Below are positions 1 to 13,045 of a DNA stretch of 64,000 nucleotides, piece by piece (the stretch's first letter is position 1; each line of letters opens with the position of its first letter). A model generated the notes under the pieces. The model saw only the letters and a program-made list of their open reading frames with translations, did no database searches and had not been told where the DNA came from. Source of the stretch: Metopolophium dirhodum (Eukaryota; Arthropoda; Insecta; Hemiptera; Aphididae); NCBI RefSeq assembly GCF_019925205.1, contig NC_083568.1:23620393-23684392 (forward strand), given 5' to 3'. The position numbers were made by a program, and so were the translations under genes.

Positions 1-1656
1 TACAAAATAGTAAATACCTTAATAGTTTTAACTTTAAGCTTTGGTTTTTTTTCAAACACTCCGTTTGTTTATGCATAATATCTGGGATCGGGATAAAAAT
101 CATTTAACTGACCAAGTGCGATAACTCTGCACAGGCGCACAGCGACATGGATTTATAACAAAAATTGGTCAAAACAACAGATATGATAATCAATATTTTC
201 CGACAACAATATATCAATTCGATAATAATTCCGCGCATACAATAACGGCCACAATATAAAATATGACGTATTATACTACCTATATATATTACTTTTACGT
301 CCTACACCAAGCTAGCGTTGTTTGGTAACCAAATAATGTGCACATAGGGCTGTACGTTTTGTATTAATAATTAATATACGAAACAAATATACAAGGCGTA
401 TACTGCAGTACCTATACTATATAGGAACCTATAAAACAAGCCCCGCCGGATATAGATGGATATCGCCATTATACATTATTATTATTATTACGCCGATTAG
501 AACACAATATAGAACGATATAATATATATTATGTATATAGTACATTGTATATAGTGACTTAGATATATAATAATAATCTAAAACGGGTTAAACATAACGA
601 CATTTTTTTTGTGGGTGCGATTTTTGTATATATGCTACCGATATATAATATACAGACGGTCTACGTTATTATACACTTAAGTACGTAATATATACATATA
701 TGTACGCTGTATATTATGGATAGGTACCTACGACGATGAGCTCGCGCGACGTTAAACCAGGGTACACAATTATATTACCGCACCTCAATCCGTTGTCGTA
801 TCTGGACATTGTGTGCCCCTCGTGAGTTTTTCACACGCAAGTAATTCATTAAATTTCCTCTCTGCGTACGGTATACGATAAGTGGTGTGTGAGTATGTAG
901 TGTGTGTACACTGAACAGTGTACATAATATGTACGTCACGGAAAAGAGGAGTGTCACTGTGTGCATGTATACACACCATACACGGACACACGGTGCAGAC
1001 GCGCACTAACTTGAAATTATAAATTTCTAATATTCTTAAGTAGGTACATGGTATAGTATAATAGGTACTATGTATTGGTAGGGCGAGAAACCAAACAAAA
1101 AATAAACGAATCTCGATCACGTCATACTAACGCAAAAAAGTATACCGACACAAGTGACGACTGATCATTGTAGTAAGAGAAAAGCGCTACGACTTTTTTT
1201 TTTTCATCTCTCACGTCACCTTGCCCACCCATAGTTAGGTTAGGTCTATGAGTCCATACTATGGCTGCGTGTGTATTATACGTATAGACATAGCGATATA
1301 ATTACAGTCATCGGTAACACTATAATATGTACCTATACATTATGCAGGGTTATTATAAGAAGAGTCAAATTTTAACGTCATGTATACATGTAATATGATG
1401 TATCCGATCACTTTTATTTTGGAGGAGCGGGAGACTATGGACATAGTTTTACAAGGCTTTCCCCTTTATACCCTCTACTTTTAACCTGAGGATAATGTCC
1501 CATAATATGTACTTAATATTTGTATGTCACGTTATTATTTTACAAAGGTTTTACTTGGATTTTCCAAACATGTATTATATCATTTTGGCAACAAATCTCG
1601 ATCTATATGATCAACCGTTATTGCGAGTGTGTATTATATTATAGTGTTGTGCAGTG
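1..1656. other. AT-rich non-coding stretch
   Basis: I see no gene here. The sequence is AT-rich with ATT and TA microsatellite-like tracts. Open frames near 775-1,120 on the minus strand overlap each other, run through low-complexity GT/CA sequence and show no domain or codon pattern, so I treat them as chance. A short GTTAGGTTAGG stretch lies near 1,236. Confidence 0.6.
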
Positions 1657-1732
1657 ATGAAACGAGTCTTGATCACCTCCTGCCCGACGGACACGTACTG
1701 CCCGTTTCCCGAGGATTACGCCACGGATCAAG
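1657..1732 (+). CDS. Candidate coding exon ending at a splice donor
   Basis: From an ATG at 1,657 the frame is open for 25 codons (MKRVLITSCPTDTYCPFPED, then a few more residues) and stops at a strong donor, CAAG|GTAAGA, at 1,732/1,733, leaving phase 1. A possible acceptor, TTGTGCAG, lies just upstream (ends 1,654), so this may be an internal exon rather than a first one. Its base composition, moderate GC with C/G-ending codons, differs sharply from the AT-rich flanks, which is the main reason to believe it. Two cysteines six residues apart and a CPFPEDY segment suggest an extracellular or disordered segment. I do not recognise the protein. No partner exon was identified downstream. A chance frame cannot be excluded. 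Confidence 0.35.
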
Positions 1733-2194
1733 GTAAGATGCACAAAGTCATCTATATTATTCACAGGTTCCTCGAACGAATATAGACGATTTCATACACC
1801 TTTGCAACTTTACCGACCTTTGTTTAGAAATAAGGATTTATTGCAATTATATATTATAATATACCATGGGAAATCCGAGGGAAACCTTGGCTAAAATAAT
1901 CGGGTAACGCCCTGCATTATATTCCTTCGTCACGTTTATTGTTAAATCCACTTTCCCATCCTGGGTAACTATAAACAAGTAAAAAATCTTTTGTTTTAAA
2001 AAAACACATTCCCTATTAAAATGTACATGCGATCCATTTGATCATAAAGAACTCTCACGTCTTCGTGTTAAATGCGCAAGACACTGTCAAAAATGTGTTA
2101 GGTACTGTTCTTTTTTATAACGGTCTATTTTTTTCTAAACTGCTCAGTCCGTTATCTAGGATTCTTCCTTACTCCTACACTTAGTCCTAACCTG
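1733..2194. other. Non-coding, downstream of candidate exon
   Basis: AT-rich sequence. If the exon at 1,657-1,732 is real this is the start of its intron. I see nothing else until the LINE remnant. Confidence 0.4.
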
Positions 2195-2424
2195 CACATT
2201 GAAAGTGCTTGCTGCAAGACACTCGAAACCTTAGGTTTTATTAAGTTAGTAGCAAATGAGTTCGAATTTTCAGCACCTCTGAAAGCTTTATGTACACACT
2301 AATACAAGAATATGTCTCTGTCCTCTGGGACAGTAATGCAGCTACGACTTCTTGTCAATTCGATAGAGTCCAACGTACATTTTTGAGGTTCGTCAGCTAT
2401 TTTCATAAAATTGATTTTTCATAA
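2195..2424 (+). pseudogene. Decayed LINE reverse transcriptase C-terminal fragment
   Basis: Frame one (2,195-2,299) reads a segment with LETLGFIKLVANEFEFSAPL followed by KALC, which matches the region after the catalytic palm of non-LTR retrotransposon polymerases (pattern LGFIKR..EF....PLKALYC). A one-base shift then gives QEYVSVLWDS and DRVQRTFLRF, the equivalent of the family's LEYGSVVWDP and LERVQRKFLRF blocks, up to a stop at 2,422. The order and spacing of the blocks are right, so the assignment to a Jockey/I-like LINE tail is good. The subclass is inferred. No active-site FADD-type motif or 5' part is present: this is a 5'-truncated, frameshifted relic. Confidence 0.78.
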
Positions 2425-5400
2425 TTAGGTACTCTCCTGTGTAGGCACATTTGTAAATGTTATCCAGCGCAGACGGTTCAAAATATTATATTTTTTGTAC
2501 TCACGAGTTCGATTATAAAGAGTGAAATGTCGCGTGATATGATTTAGTCTAAGCAGGTCGCAAAATTGATCCAAAGTAAATTTTTTTTCTTCAGAAGGTC
2601 TAAATAAACCCCACCCTCAATATAAGAGTTTTATTAAACTTTATTTGATTTATCTACACATGATATTAGGTATAGGCATATACACAATATGCGCGGAATT
2701 GTATTACATTTTACCTGCATGATCGTCGAAATCGCGATCATCGAAATGATTTAATACAGGCACTCTATTTTTTACAGTATGCATAATATTCTATTACCTA
2801 TATAATATATATTGTATATATGTACCTATATACTTAACAACCTACCTGCGACAAAAACGCGACGTAATACTGTAAACACGCACAGGTCCTATACAACAGC
2901 AGCAGTAGCAATCGGCGCGCGCAGTGTCTATAGAACGTTTAGGTTCACATATTTGTGCGTCGTGTACGTGCAACAATTTTCGCCACACTCTGTCCGAATA
3001 TTGTCCGCTTTGTATACACTCGTATATAAATAAAATATAACACATCAAATTGTATAATATATATTACGCACTACACTGCACATGCACACACGTCGGACTT
3101 GGTCGTCGTGACGGTGTTCGGTTTTCGAAAATGTTCGTCTTATTAATACACGGCCGCGGCGCTCTCGTACGCGTACAATATAATATAATATACGTAATGG
3201 CGGTGGTCGTCGCCACCCTTAAAAATAAAAACAACAACATCTGTCGGACATGTGGCCGAGGCGTTATTATTATATTATATTATTATTACACACACATAGC
3301 CGATGGGAGCGAGCAAGCAAGCGTGATCGTGCGAGAGCGCTCGTGTGTGCGTTTTTCTGCGAATTTGTAACGTAACAGCGTTTCGCACTCGGTCGCACGT
3401 GGTCCAAAAAGTGGATTAAAATAAGCATATCGGGCGAAGGGAATACGAATACGGTACATTGCATTCCTCGAATTTCTCAATTTTCAATAATTCCAATTTC
3501 GGGACAGCAGAGATGATAAAATACAAAATACAATATACAAATACCTTGCAAATACCCGAAGAAAATTAATTGTTGCATCACTATAATACTACTAAGTAGT
3601 ATAATAATATTAATTCTTATACATGCTCGGCCAAAACTCTCCTAAAATATTATAATATAATTCACTTTGACGCAAGATAGAGGGATGATTATATTTTAAA
3701 AGATAATTATTAAGTGTTACGATGACAATATAATATTATGCAAACGGATAAAAGTCATGTCACACCACTGCCACTTTGACCGCTGAGCACGACGACCTAT
3801 AATATTATAGCCGTCCTCTCGACAATGGTCGTAAATTATAATTGTAAGTGCCAATTTGTATTAAAACACGAACCCAAATCCTCGGGGTGAATTTAATATA
3901 ATATCGTGTGTTTTTTACTTTTATATTTAACGGGACGCCATTTGAATATCAGTCAGTATATACTATATATGTATATTAAATATTTATATTATATTATAGC
4001 AACAGTATGTATATACTGCCTAGTGGTAATGAAGAGAAGAAAAAAAACGACTTTTCCGTTTTTTTTTTCACTACCGAAGGATCGTCGCGTTGGACCGCAC
4101 CCGACTTCCCTCGCCACAAATACGTCCGAGGAGACGTTTTTTTCGTTCTTTATATTATTATTAGTCTTTTACGCAGCATATTATTATACCTTGATATAAG
4201 TAATCTAATAATCCTACCATTCCTACCTCACTGCTACTCAGTCGACGCGGTTATATAAACGACGTTTTAATTTTACGTTATATTTCGTTATTATACATTT
4301 ATATCGTAGTGTTTGCGCGCAGATAAAACTAAATATTGCAAATTTTTCTAAATAAATAATAGTTGAACCATTTTATTTATTTTTTTTTTGTGAAAACCAA
4401 CTCATACTTAAAACATGATGACTCCGAAGTTCATAAATAAAAGTCCACCGTTTTTATTTTATCTTTGTTTGTTTATTTTTTTAACATAATATATAGGATA
4501 CCTAATGGTTCATATTATATAGCATTATATCATATTATATTTACATTCATACAGCACATTTTGTTATTATTATAAAAGTATAAATAAAGAAGTATATTAT
4601 AAAGTAACAAGAAAACGTTTTATAAAGAAAAAGTTTGGTTTAAAAAAGTGTCTCGATATACGCGGTATTTAATAAGTAAAAAGTTATAAGCGTCAAGTTT
4701 GTTTTATTACTGTGAATTATTATTAACAATAACGTATAGGTATGGCTTCAATCAATAGATTATATTATTTTTAAATGTATTTTTTACAACAACAAATATT
4801 AATAATGTACTTAACATTTTTAGATATGTTATTGACATAAATAATAATAATAATACATACCTATACCTACCTAAATTGTATAACATTCAAACGTTTAGTA
4901 AGTACAATAAAAAAAAATAATACATATAGGTAGTACCTATATTAGTAGTATAACTACTAACTAATAATTATACTAACTGTAGATCGCAGGTATATAGGTA
5001 TATTTGCATACTAAATAAATATCAACTAAATTTGTACCTATATATTATAATTATATTGTACCATAATATACTTTAGAATATATACAGACAAAAAGTTGTT
5101 GACATTTAAACGGTAAGCCAAACATGTAATATTCATAAATATAACTTCAAAGATTTAATATTGTTGTACATTCGCAGCGCATGCTATCACAACGTATACA
5201 ACGTATAGATCATGCATGTATCTAGATACTAATGAAGGTAAAACAATTATTATATTAATTATTTTAAAAAAAGAACCAAAACCCAAAATCAATTAAAAAT
5301 AAGAGAATAAGTGAAGAAAATTAGAAGTTAATTAAAATTTAATCTAAATACTATAAATGATTATGTATTTATAGATAATAATTACTATGATTAAATCAGT

Positions 5401-8400
5401 TGCAATATATAATATATTATAGGTAGGTTAGTTTAGGTACCTATATATTATCTGAGAAACATTTAAAAGTTGTTATATATTAAAAATAAGTATGTTTTAT
5501 TCAATGTTTGAGATTTAATCTAATAGATTTCGAAATATATGACATTTTAATTTTGTTCATGAAAAAATATAATTTTTTTAAAAACTTTTTACAAAATAAT
5601 TGGTACAGATATAACACGTGATCTATAGATTATGTTTTTTTTTGTGATCGCTGTGATAACCAGATGTCCAGAGTGTACAAACAAATATAATAACATTTAA
5701 CATAATATCTCCTGCATGTATAATAAAATTATTATTTAAAACACATTTTACAAAATGTATAACGAACTAAATACCTACTCAAAAATATTAAATAGCAATA
5801 GTCGACCACGATAAAAAATAATTAATTTTTTTTATATTATACAATATTATCTTTGTATGCATTATATTGTTCTTGCATAGAAATCATGGAAATTACATAG
5901 AATTGAATTAATATTTATATATTATACAATATGAAGTACCTATGAACATTGTGTAATCATAGAAATCGGTGTACTATTTTAACATAATTATTCTATTATT
6001 TAGGTGTTCAATATGAGACAATATTATATAATAATACTGTTTTCTTTATAGCAATTAAACGTTAATTTTATTAAATTGTTTTTTTTTATGGATTGTAGAA
6101 TATGCATTGGATCCTACACGTAATATCAGTGCCAAATAGTCATATAGTATACGGACATTTCCATAAAATTATTGTAATGATTATTTAGGTATTATTATAA
6201 TTATTATTATTAGTCACTAAGTTATTTTTAATAATTTAGCAATAGTTAATATAATAGGTATGCACACTGCGAATATATAATAATTATTACGATGGAATTT
6301 TAATTTTCTATACATTATATATAGATAATAGACACAATAAAATAAAGAAATAGTAAAACATTGTGTTGAACATTTAGTATTTTATATTTATATTTCAAAA
6401 AACTGAGTTCAAAAATACCTATATAGCTATTGACGAGAACGAACGTGAAGGGACAACGGACACCCAATTAAATATACATTATAACCTAGTTGGAGTTAGA
6501 GTGGATTTCACGTTAGTTAATTAACATACCACCGATAGAATTGAATTTTAAAATAAAATGTAGGTTTTACAATCGTTTACACGTAATTTTTATGCTCAGC
6601 CGAGTGAATTGCTTATTGCCATTTATTGTGTGTACCTACATAAGAAGTTGTAAAATTAACTGATAAAACTTACTTTTGTATAGGCTTATCTTGCATTAAT
6701 CCTTCTTACAAGCATATACGTATGTTATACAAAATTAAACTGAACAAATAAGAAATTCGGTAAAAGAAGGAATATAAATCACTCAAAAGTCAGAAACTTC
6801 GCATTAACATATTTCCAAACATACCAAAATTAGAGATAAAAAGTTTATACAGTTATAAAAGACAAATTTTGCACTTCCTACACAACTTGATTATAAATAC
6901 CTATCTACAAAGCAGAATGTATTTTGAGAACTAAAAATGATAATTTTGAATAATTAATTGCTTGTTTACCTAAAACAAAATGTATTATTCATTGAATTTT
7001 TGGAAAATTCATACATATTTATATAATACCTATATACAATATTATAGGTAAATATTCCAAAGACTTCGCTTTGACGAGTAAATATAAGACTTGCATTATT
7101 TTCACAAAGCTCAATAAATATGAAACGTAATTTTTAGAAATCAGATTAATTGTGTGTTAGTTTACGTTTTTCTTTTGTATGACTTTCGAATTTAACTCAA
7201 ATAATATGTAACTTTTATACTATACGTTTGTATGTAATTCGAAACCACTATTTAACGTGCTTTCTTTACTAATAGTTCTATAATACCGCTTTAGAATGTC
7301 GGTGAAGACAATGCGACAAATTACCTTATTTGGCACAAAAACTTGGCCAGTGTTTTATTTATTGCTTTTACGTTGGTGAAATTTAATCCAAAATATTCAA
7401 TAATGACTCGGGAACTTTAAATCGATTATAATTGTTTGTAAATTGGTATCTGTCTGTTTCTCATCAGGTGATTTGTGAGAATATTATTTTGTCACTCATG
7501 GTTTTAGAGAATGTGAAATACTTGTATAGACAGTTTAATTCAATTCCCAAACAAACGATAATTAAACTTTGAAGATAAATGGAATTTTACAAATTGTACT
7601 GTCAATAATAAATCGATGTTTAAAGACAGTTAACACTAATTGAATAACTAATAGTTATTCAATTACCTACATTTTTATTGAAAAAAAGTATATATCGTCA
7701 CGCCTTAGGCCAAATACATTATTAGAAATTTCAAATATTATTTGTTCAACCCAAAAAATACAAGAATATCCTAGAATATACTTTTTTTTTAATGAGTTTA
7801 GTTTACAAATTTGCAATTACCGAACTCAACAACTAAACAGTTATAGGTATGATTTTTATTTAAATCCAATTTTATACATTCCATTTTAATTTGCGATTGT
7901 ACACGATTTGATTTATGTTGAAATTAATTTAAATTATCATGAAATTAGGTATGCTGTGTGTTACATAAATCAAATTGTAATAAAATAAGATTAATAACAA
8001 TATGAATACACAATTTAGAGTTGATTTATTTGATTTTAATATGAGTATTTTTATGTATAGGTAATAAAATAACAAATAAACTTTTAAAATTACATCCCAC
8101 TTATTTAACAATTAAGTATGTACTTACCTAAATATGTATTACAAATTATACAATTTACAAATTCGAGTACAGTTTACACTAACAGATTACAGATACCTGC
8201 AGCTACGTGTAGATAACCATGGTATAGATTCTGTTTATGTATAAATGCTGTGTAAAAGTCCTTATAAATATAAGGTGTTACTTCATAAGTTACATGGTAT
8301 AACATAAATTAAGCAAAAACAATTATACATTTTGTTTAATCAGTTAATTAAGACTTATATATTGTCAGTGCTATCTAAGCAAACACAATATGTGCAATTG

Positions 8401-8880
8401 CAATTAAAATAATCTTGTTTGCTTTTAGGTACTTATGAATTGTTTGTTGAGACGTATTCATCAATATATTTATGGTTATCATGAATAAACAGCTAAAAAA
8501 TGATATCTTCAAATTGTAGTATTTTATTAATAATAATAATATTGGTAATGATTCCGATTGCGAAACAAATTAATCGGTATTATACTATATGGTATAATAC
8601 TATATGTAGGTAGGTACTAGGTAGGTACGCGTAGACAAGACAACAAATCGTACGAAGTTTTGAAATAATTCGGAGTCTCAAACGTTTCGTTTCGTGCACG
8701 TGTTCCGAGTCGTTATTGTTTTATTTTCAAAAGAGCGGGATAATATTCAGACACGGAAACAACGTATAGGTAAAAAGAAAAAATAATATTATTTTCTAGT
8801 AAATAATATTATACATGACGTATATTATTATACACGCGAGTGTAAAGCATACACGACCCCTCCCCTTCCACGACTATGCC
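2425..8880. other. Long AT-rich stretch without recognisable genes
   Basis: I find no supportable gene in this 6.4 kb. A more CpG-containing patch lies at about 3,050-3,480. Frames at 2,812-3,480 and 3,906-4,258 have no recognisable domain. The rest is simple AT-rich sequence with many TAGGTA/TACCTA motifs. Confidence 0.55.
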
Positions 8881-8884
8881 CGCG

Positions 8885-8891
8885 TATATAA
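8885..8891 (+). promoter_or_regulatory. Candidate TATA box
   Basis: TATATAA followed by GG sits in a locally CpG-containing segment (8,840-8,945), 65 bases upstream of an ATG that is itself followed by a donor-like site. Transcription would be expected to start near 8,915. In such AT-rich DNA, TATA strings are common, so the support comes from the combination of GC-richer context, ATG and donor. Confidence 0.3.
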
Positions 8892-8949
8892 GGTCAAGGA
8901 CGGGCGCGAGTCTATACGAATTCTGTAATTTGGTCGAGTTGCGTTAACA

Positions 8950-8973
8950 ATGGCAATAATTTTTCGCGTACAG
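8950..8973 (+). CDS. Candidate short first coding exon
   Basis: The frame ATG to CAG encodes MAIIFRVQ and is followed by CAG|GTATTA, a plausible donor in phase 0. A tiny first coding exon just downstream of a TATA box is a common layout for insect secreted proteins such as cuticle proteins; applying that here is inference. If not spliced, the frame continues to 9,156 through AT-rich sequence with no domain. I could not find a convincing phase-matched second exon within the next 2 kb. Confidence 0.25.
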
Positions 8974-9288
8974 GTATTACGTATTACGAGTGTACGCGGG
9001 TTTTGTTTTTTTTTTAACATATTATATTATTATACAGCTATATATTACAACCATACGGTCAGAAATTGGGTTAAACGCAGAACAATAATAATATTATTAT
9101 CCGCGAGCGGACGGATATATATTATTATATTGTGTAGGTACGAGTACATATTATAATATTATATTATACATACTGAAATGCTCGCGTCGCTTTTGCAAAT
9201 TAGAATACGCGATCCGCATTGTAAATCGTTATTACAATATGATATAGAGGTGATTTGTAAAATCAGAAAATAATATTTAAAAAATATT

Positions 9289-10460
9289 ATGATTATACAA
9301 TATCAATATGCAATACAACACACTCATCGTCGACATGTCGCACTAGCGCCGTGCGTGGGGGACCCGCGGACGAATATAGACGCGACGGCGGCGTTCGGGC
9401 GAGACGGCGACGGAAAGAAAAAAAACCGTCTGGTACAGAGCAGTCGGGTTAGACGCACGTGCATTAATGATGTATAGCAATATGTATTATAATAGTATAA
9501 TATTATTATGATCTACGATCGTATAATATTCTCGTAATAATAATATTATAATATATAGTGCGTCGGACCCCACGATGCGCATCGTCACTATATTATAGGA
9601 GCTTTCGCGAAGGCCGCCGTCGTCACCGCCGCGCACCGCGGTCCACGGCGACGCAAGACGTCATAATTATATCGAAAAACCCAACGTCCTTGGACCTATC
9701 GTCGGCCGATTGTGCGGTACATGCGATGAATAATATACTCTGCGAGCGGCTGCTGAGGCCGATATATAGAGTGAATAGCAGCGACAGCAGCAGCAGCAGA
9801 TATACAAAAGACAATAGTGGTCGGTTTTTTTTCGTCCTGTCGTCGAAATAAAAAAATTATAAAATAAATTTTATAATAAAATCGTAGCGGTGGCACCACG
9901 ATATAATTTGTGGCTGCGACGATTTCAAGGTCACCGGTCGACCGACCGACCGACCGGCGGCACCGGGCACACTAATTAGACACTTTGCGGGGATTATTTC
10001 TCAAGGGGGTCGGTCGTTATCATATTATATATAATACATATATATATATACTATGGGTATACGTTATATATTATGTATGTGGTACCTATATATATAATAT
10101 GTACTTAAACCTCCTCGCTGGCCGTCTCGGTCGTTTCCACGCTACAGTCGCCGCGTGCGGTTGGGTCGCCGGTGATGTGTGTATAACGCGGTAAGTTGAT
10201 TCCTATAACCGGGTAGGGGGATACATTATATTATGGAGGACGTGCGCGCAGCCCGCGGGAGTCGAGCCGCCACATCTGCATTCCACGCGGACGGGTTGCC
10301 CGGAAATTAAAATCATATTTTACGATACACACGACGCCGCGCGCGGTACATAGTGGTAATAGTAATATAGTAACATAGTAATAATAATATATACACATAT
10401 TATTATCATTATTACGATATTATATGTGTGTGCGCGCGAGCTGCCCGAAGTCGTGTAAGT
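9289..10460. promoter_or_regulatory. CpG-rich patches
   Basis: Two GC- and CpG-rich patches (about 9,330-9,730 and 9,895-10,330, with short extensions) interrupt AT-rich DNA. They contain a CAG run (9,785-9,799) and a CCGA tetranucleotide run (9,939-9,955). Several overlapping frames exist on both strands but none shows a domain. A possible short exon, flanked by CTACAG at 10,146 and GCG|GTAAGT near 10,190, is open in one frame but does not match the phase of the exon at 8,950. Such patches often mark regulatory DNA; that role is inference. Confidence 0.3.
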
Positions 10461-10830
10461 GCCTACGACGTTTTTTTTCCGATGTGCCGATTAGCCGATT
10501 ATAATAGTTATATTATTAGAGGTACCCTATACTCGCGTGGATACATAATATTATAATATTATATTATTGTCCAATTGGTTCCCAAAATATCGACGAAAAA
10601 AATAGATATAAAAATAATAATAATCGTGACGCCCGCGCCGGCAAGAGAGTATAATATAAGCAGTATAGTAGAGAGAGTATATATAGTGTGTATATGTATA
10701 CATATATATAGTAATAAAATATAAGCGCGTACACATAGATATATAGGTACGAGCACGCACGCAAGAACGCACGCACGCACACGCATACAACAGGTTCCAT
10801 GACCTGTGTGTAAGGTTTTTTTACTCGCCA

Positions 10831-10859
10831 ATATATATATATACACACACACACACACC
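10831..10859. repeat. (AT)n(AC)n microsatellite
   Basis: A run of AT dinucleotides passes directly into a run of AC dinucleotides. It lies beside a CGCACGCA-rich segment at 10,745-10,790. Confidence 0.9.
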
Positions 10860-11274
10860 ACCGAGATCGTAATATTATTATTTTGTTGTTGTCTTTGCCT
10901 TCGTCGTCGCGAAATCAGACGTCCGTCCGTGTGTTGCGGCGTACACCGCATAATGCGTATAAAATAATAATATTGTCATCAACTACTTATACCTATGTTA
11001 TATTATATGCCTGCAGGAGCACGACATATTTTGGCCAGAGAGTGACGATATATTTCAGTTGGCTGCACATTGCAGACCCGTCACTCGTGTTGCTGTGCGG
11101 GCCGTAGGAAATCGGAGATAACTATTTTTTTTTTCATTCGACATAATATGAAATTACCTATATTATTATGGTTGTTGTTGTTGTTAGTAAATATTACTTG
11201 GTATATATAGTAAACGTTACGTACTAAAAATTACTTTTGTTACAAATCAAAATATAAGAATATACAAAAGAGAT

Positions 11275-11289
11275 TAGGTTAGGTTAGGT
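11275..11289 (+). repeat. Short TTAGG run
   Basis: Three uninterrupted TTAGG units, the arthropod telomeric motif. Two-unit runs also occur near 1,236 and 52,820. At this length it may be chance or a trace of telomere-type repair, and it does not make this a telomere. Confidence 0.5.
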
Positions 11290-11299
11290 ATCAATAACG

Positions 11300-12217
11300 G
11301 GCTGTATAGGGCCGCCGCCGGTCCATCCGAATGCTTGAAGCCAAGGTGCCGCTCAACCCCTTCGCTATTCCCTTGTACGTAATCGTATGTATAGTTACGC
11401 CACCGCCATGATTTATATCCCTAGGCATACGTTATATGTACGTTGTTGTACTTACATTATTATAATTTCAAATTTGTATAATAAATCGTGGCACGACTGA
11501 AATTAAATTAAAAAGCGCGTCACATTATTACGACGCCACGTGTGTCAGATTAATATTTTTTTAAATTTAGTTGAACTCAACGTATATATATGCACTGCAC
11601 ATTTTCTCGGGTACCCATACCTACGCTACCAAAGCCCTCGATGCGACGCCGTTGTCAGTCGACTTTATATCGGATACTATGCATATATATATATCACAGA
11701 CACGTATCGTAATAACTCACAACCACTCAAATAATTTTCCTCATAAGAAACTGTGATATGTACACACATTACAAACACACGGACATTTACAGTTTCCGTT
11801 TCGCGCGTTCGCCGTTATTCACACGGGCGTCGATCGTACGTATAATTATTGGAAATACCTATGTAGCGGTATTCGAAAGCTGAAAAACGCTGATTAAAAA
11901 AAAAACGTAACATAATTACATTCTCGGAGGCGTATCGTCGGTACCTATATAACTCAAAGTTCAAGGGGAACGAGACAAAATTCGAGTTTTCGATAGAATT
12001 CCGAGTTAACGATGAGTGACATATGATAATGCTTGCTGTACAGCAATTTCAAAATTGTAAGCCAGCGATGTTTCATGCGTATTTTATACGATAGTACTGA
12101 CGTTAATATAATTCGTTTGCTTTTCCAAACAATATTGTATAGGTACACACATTTTAGTTTTTGAGGACCCGAGAAGTTTTCAAAATATTTTAGACGTAAG
12201 GGTCCCATTTTTTTTTA
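11300..12217. other. Non-coding stretch
   Basis: Mixed AT-rich sequence with some CpG. It includes a CACGTG E-box in the context GACGCCACGTGTG near 11,531, a context repeated near 15,005. The 84-codon minus-strand frame 11,954-12,208 shows no domain. Confidence 0.5.
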
Positions 12218-12262
12218 CATGCTTAATGTGGGCGCAATTTACAAGCGCCCACATTAAGCATG
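12218..12262. repeat. Perfect stem-loop, 18-bp arms
   Basis: CATGCTTAATGTGGGCGC (12,218-12,235) is followed by a nine-base loop and by its exact reverse complement (12,245-12,262). It marks the left edge of the element at 12,218-13,045 and carries the first copy of the element's GCGCAATTTAC motif across the arm/loop junction. Confidence 0.95.
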
Positions 12263-13045
12263 GAATAAAAATACTATAGGAAATTGCGCCTGGGATTTTT
12301 TTGTTTCTAAAATAGGTAAGTATAGTAAATTGCGCTCGGAATTTTTCGGGGTCTAAAATGGGTATAGTAAATCGCACCTATAGTATCTAAGTGACCTTGA
12401 ATTCATCGTTACCTATATGTAATTTAAAAATACTGTTGTTCCTTTATTGGTGGATAAGCCGAACGTTTATCGCTATAATCGTTATGATATTAGCGATATC
12501 AATGCCTTTACGCGTATGCAACGACTTTTCGAAGGTATAGGTAATATTTTAGTAAGCCGTTTGCGTGCAACAGTGAAACATAGATATATTATACATACTG
12601 GATTTAGCCAGAAAGAAATTGATGTTATAATCTACCAAACTTAAAAATTTTCAAAATTAAAACTTGAGTAGTGAAACAAAGTGGCGATGTAGTGTAAAAA
12701 CGTGTAGGACATTTTTGAAAACGATAGGGAAAAAAATAAGAATCACAGTTATAAAATAGATATTCAAAAATTACAACGACAAATTGTGTCCGCTAGTGCA
12801 AAGCGGAAAGCAACCGAAGATACCTATCTGTGAAAAACCAGCAAAAATACTCCATAGCATAGCAACTGTTCAGGGTACGAGTTTAATCGAGGTTAGTGAT
12901 TAGTAAATTACTATTGGGCGCAATTTACTACACAGAAATGTGTACCTGATAAATACCGGGAGCAATTTACTACACAGAAATTTATACCTAAAAAATACCG
13001 GACGCAATTTACAATTGTTTCCCTTCGTAGGGCGCAATTCACGTT
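12218..13045. mobile_element. Non-autonomous element with opposed subterminal repeats
   Basis: The left end has GTAAATTGCGC-type motifs at about 12,281, 12,324 and 12,365. The right end has the inverted form GCGCAATTTAC at about 12,917, 12,960, 13,003 and 13,032. Units are roughly 42-45 bp and share a longer consensus (GCGCAATTTACTA followed by AC). Facing arrays of short subterminal repeats are what transposase-binding ends look like in several DNA transposon groups (Mutator-like, hAT, P). The left edge forms the perfect hairpin. The interior holds a 65-codon frame (12,447-12,644, containing TRMQRLFEGIGNILVSRLRA) that I cannot assign. No clear target duplication was found, so the superfamily is open. 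Confidence 0.55.

Noticed and set aside
11275..11289. Telomere or subtelomeric boundary
   Set aside because: Only three TTAGG units, with ordinary sequence on both sides.
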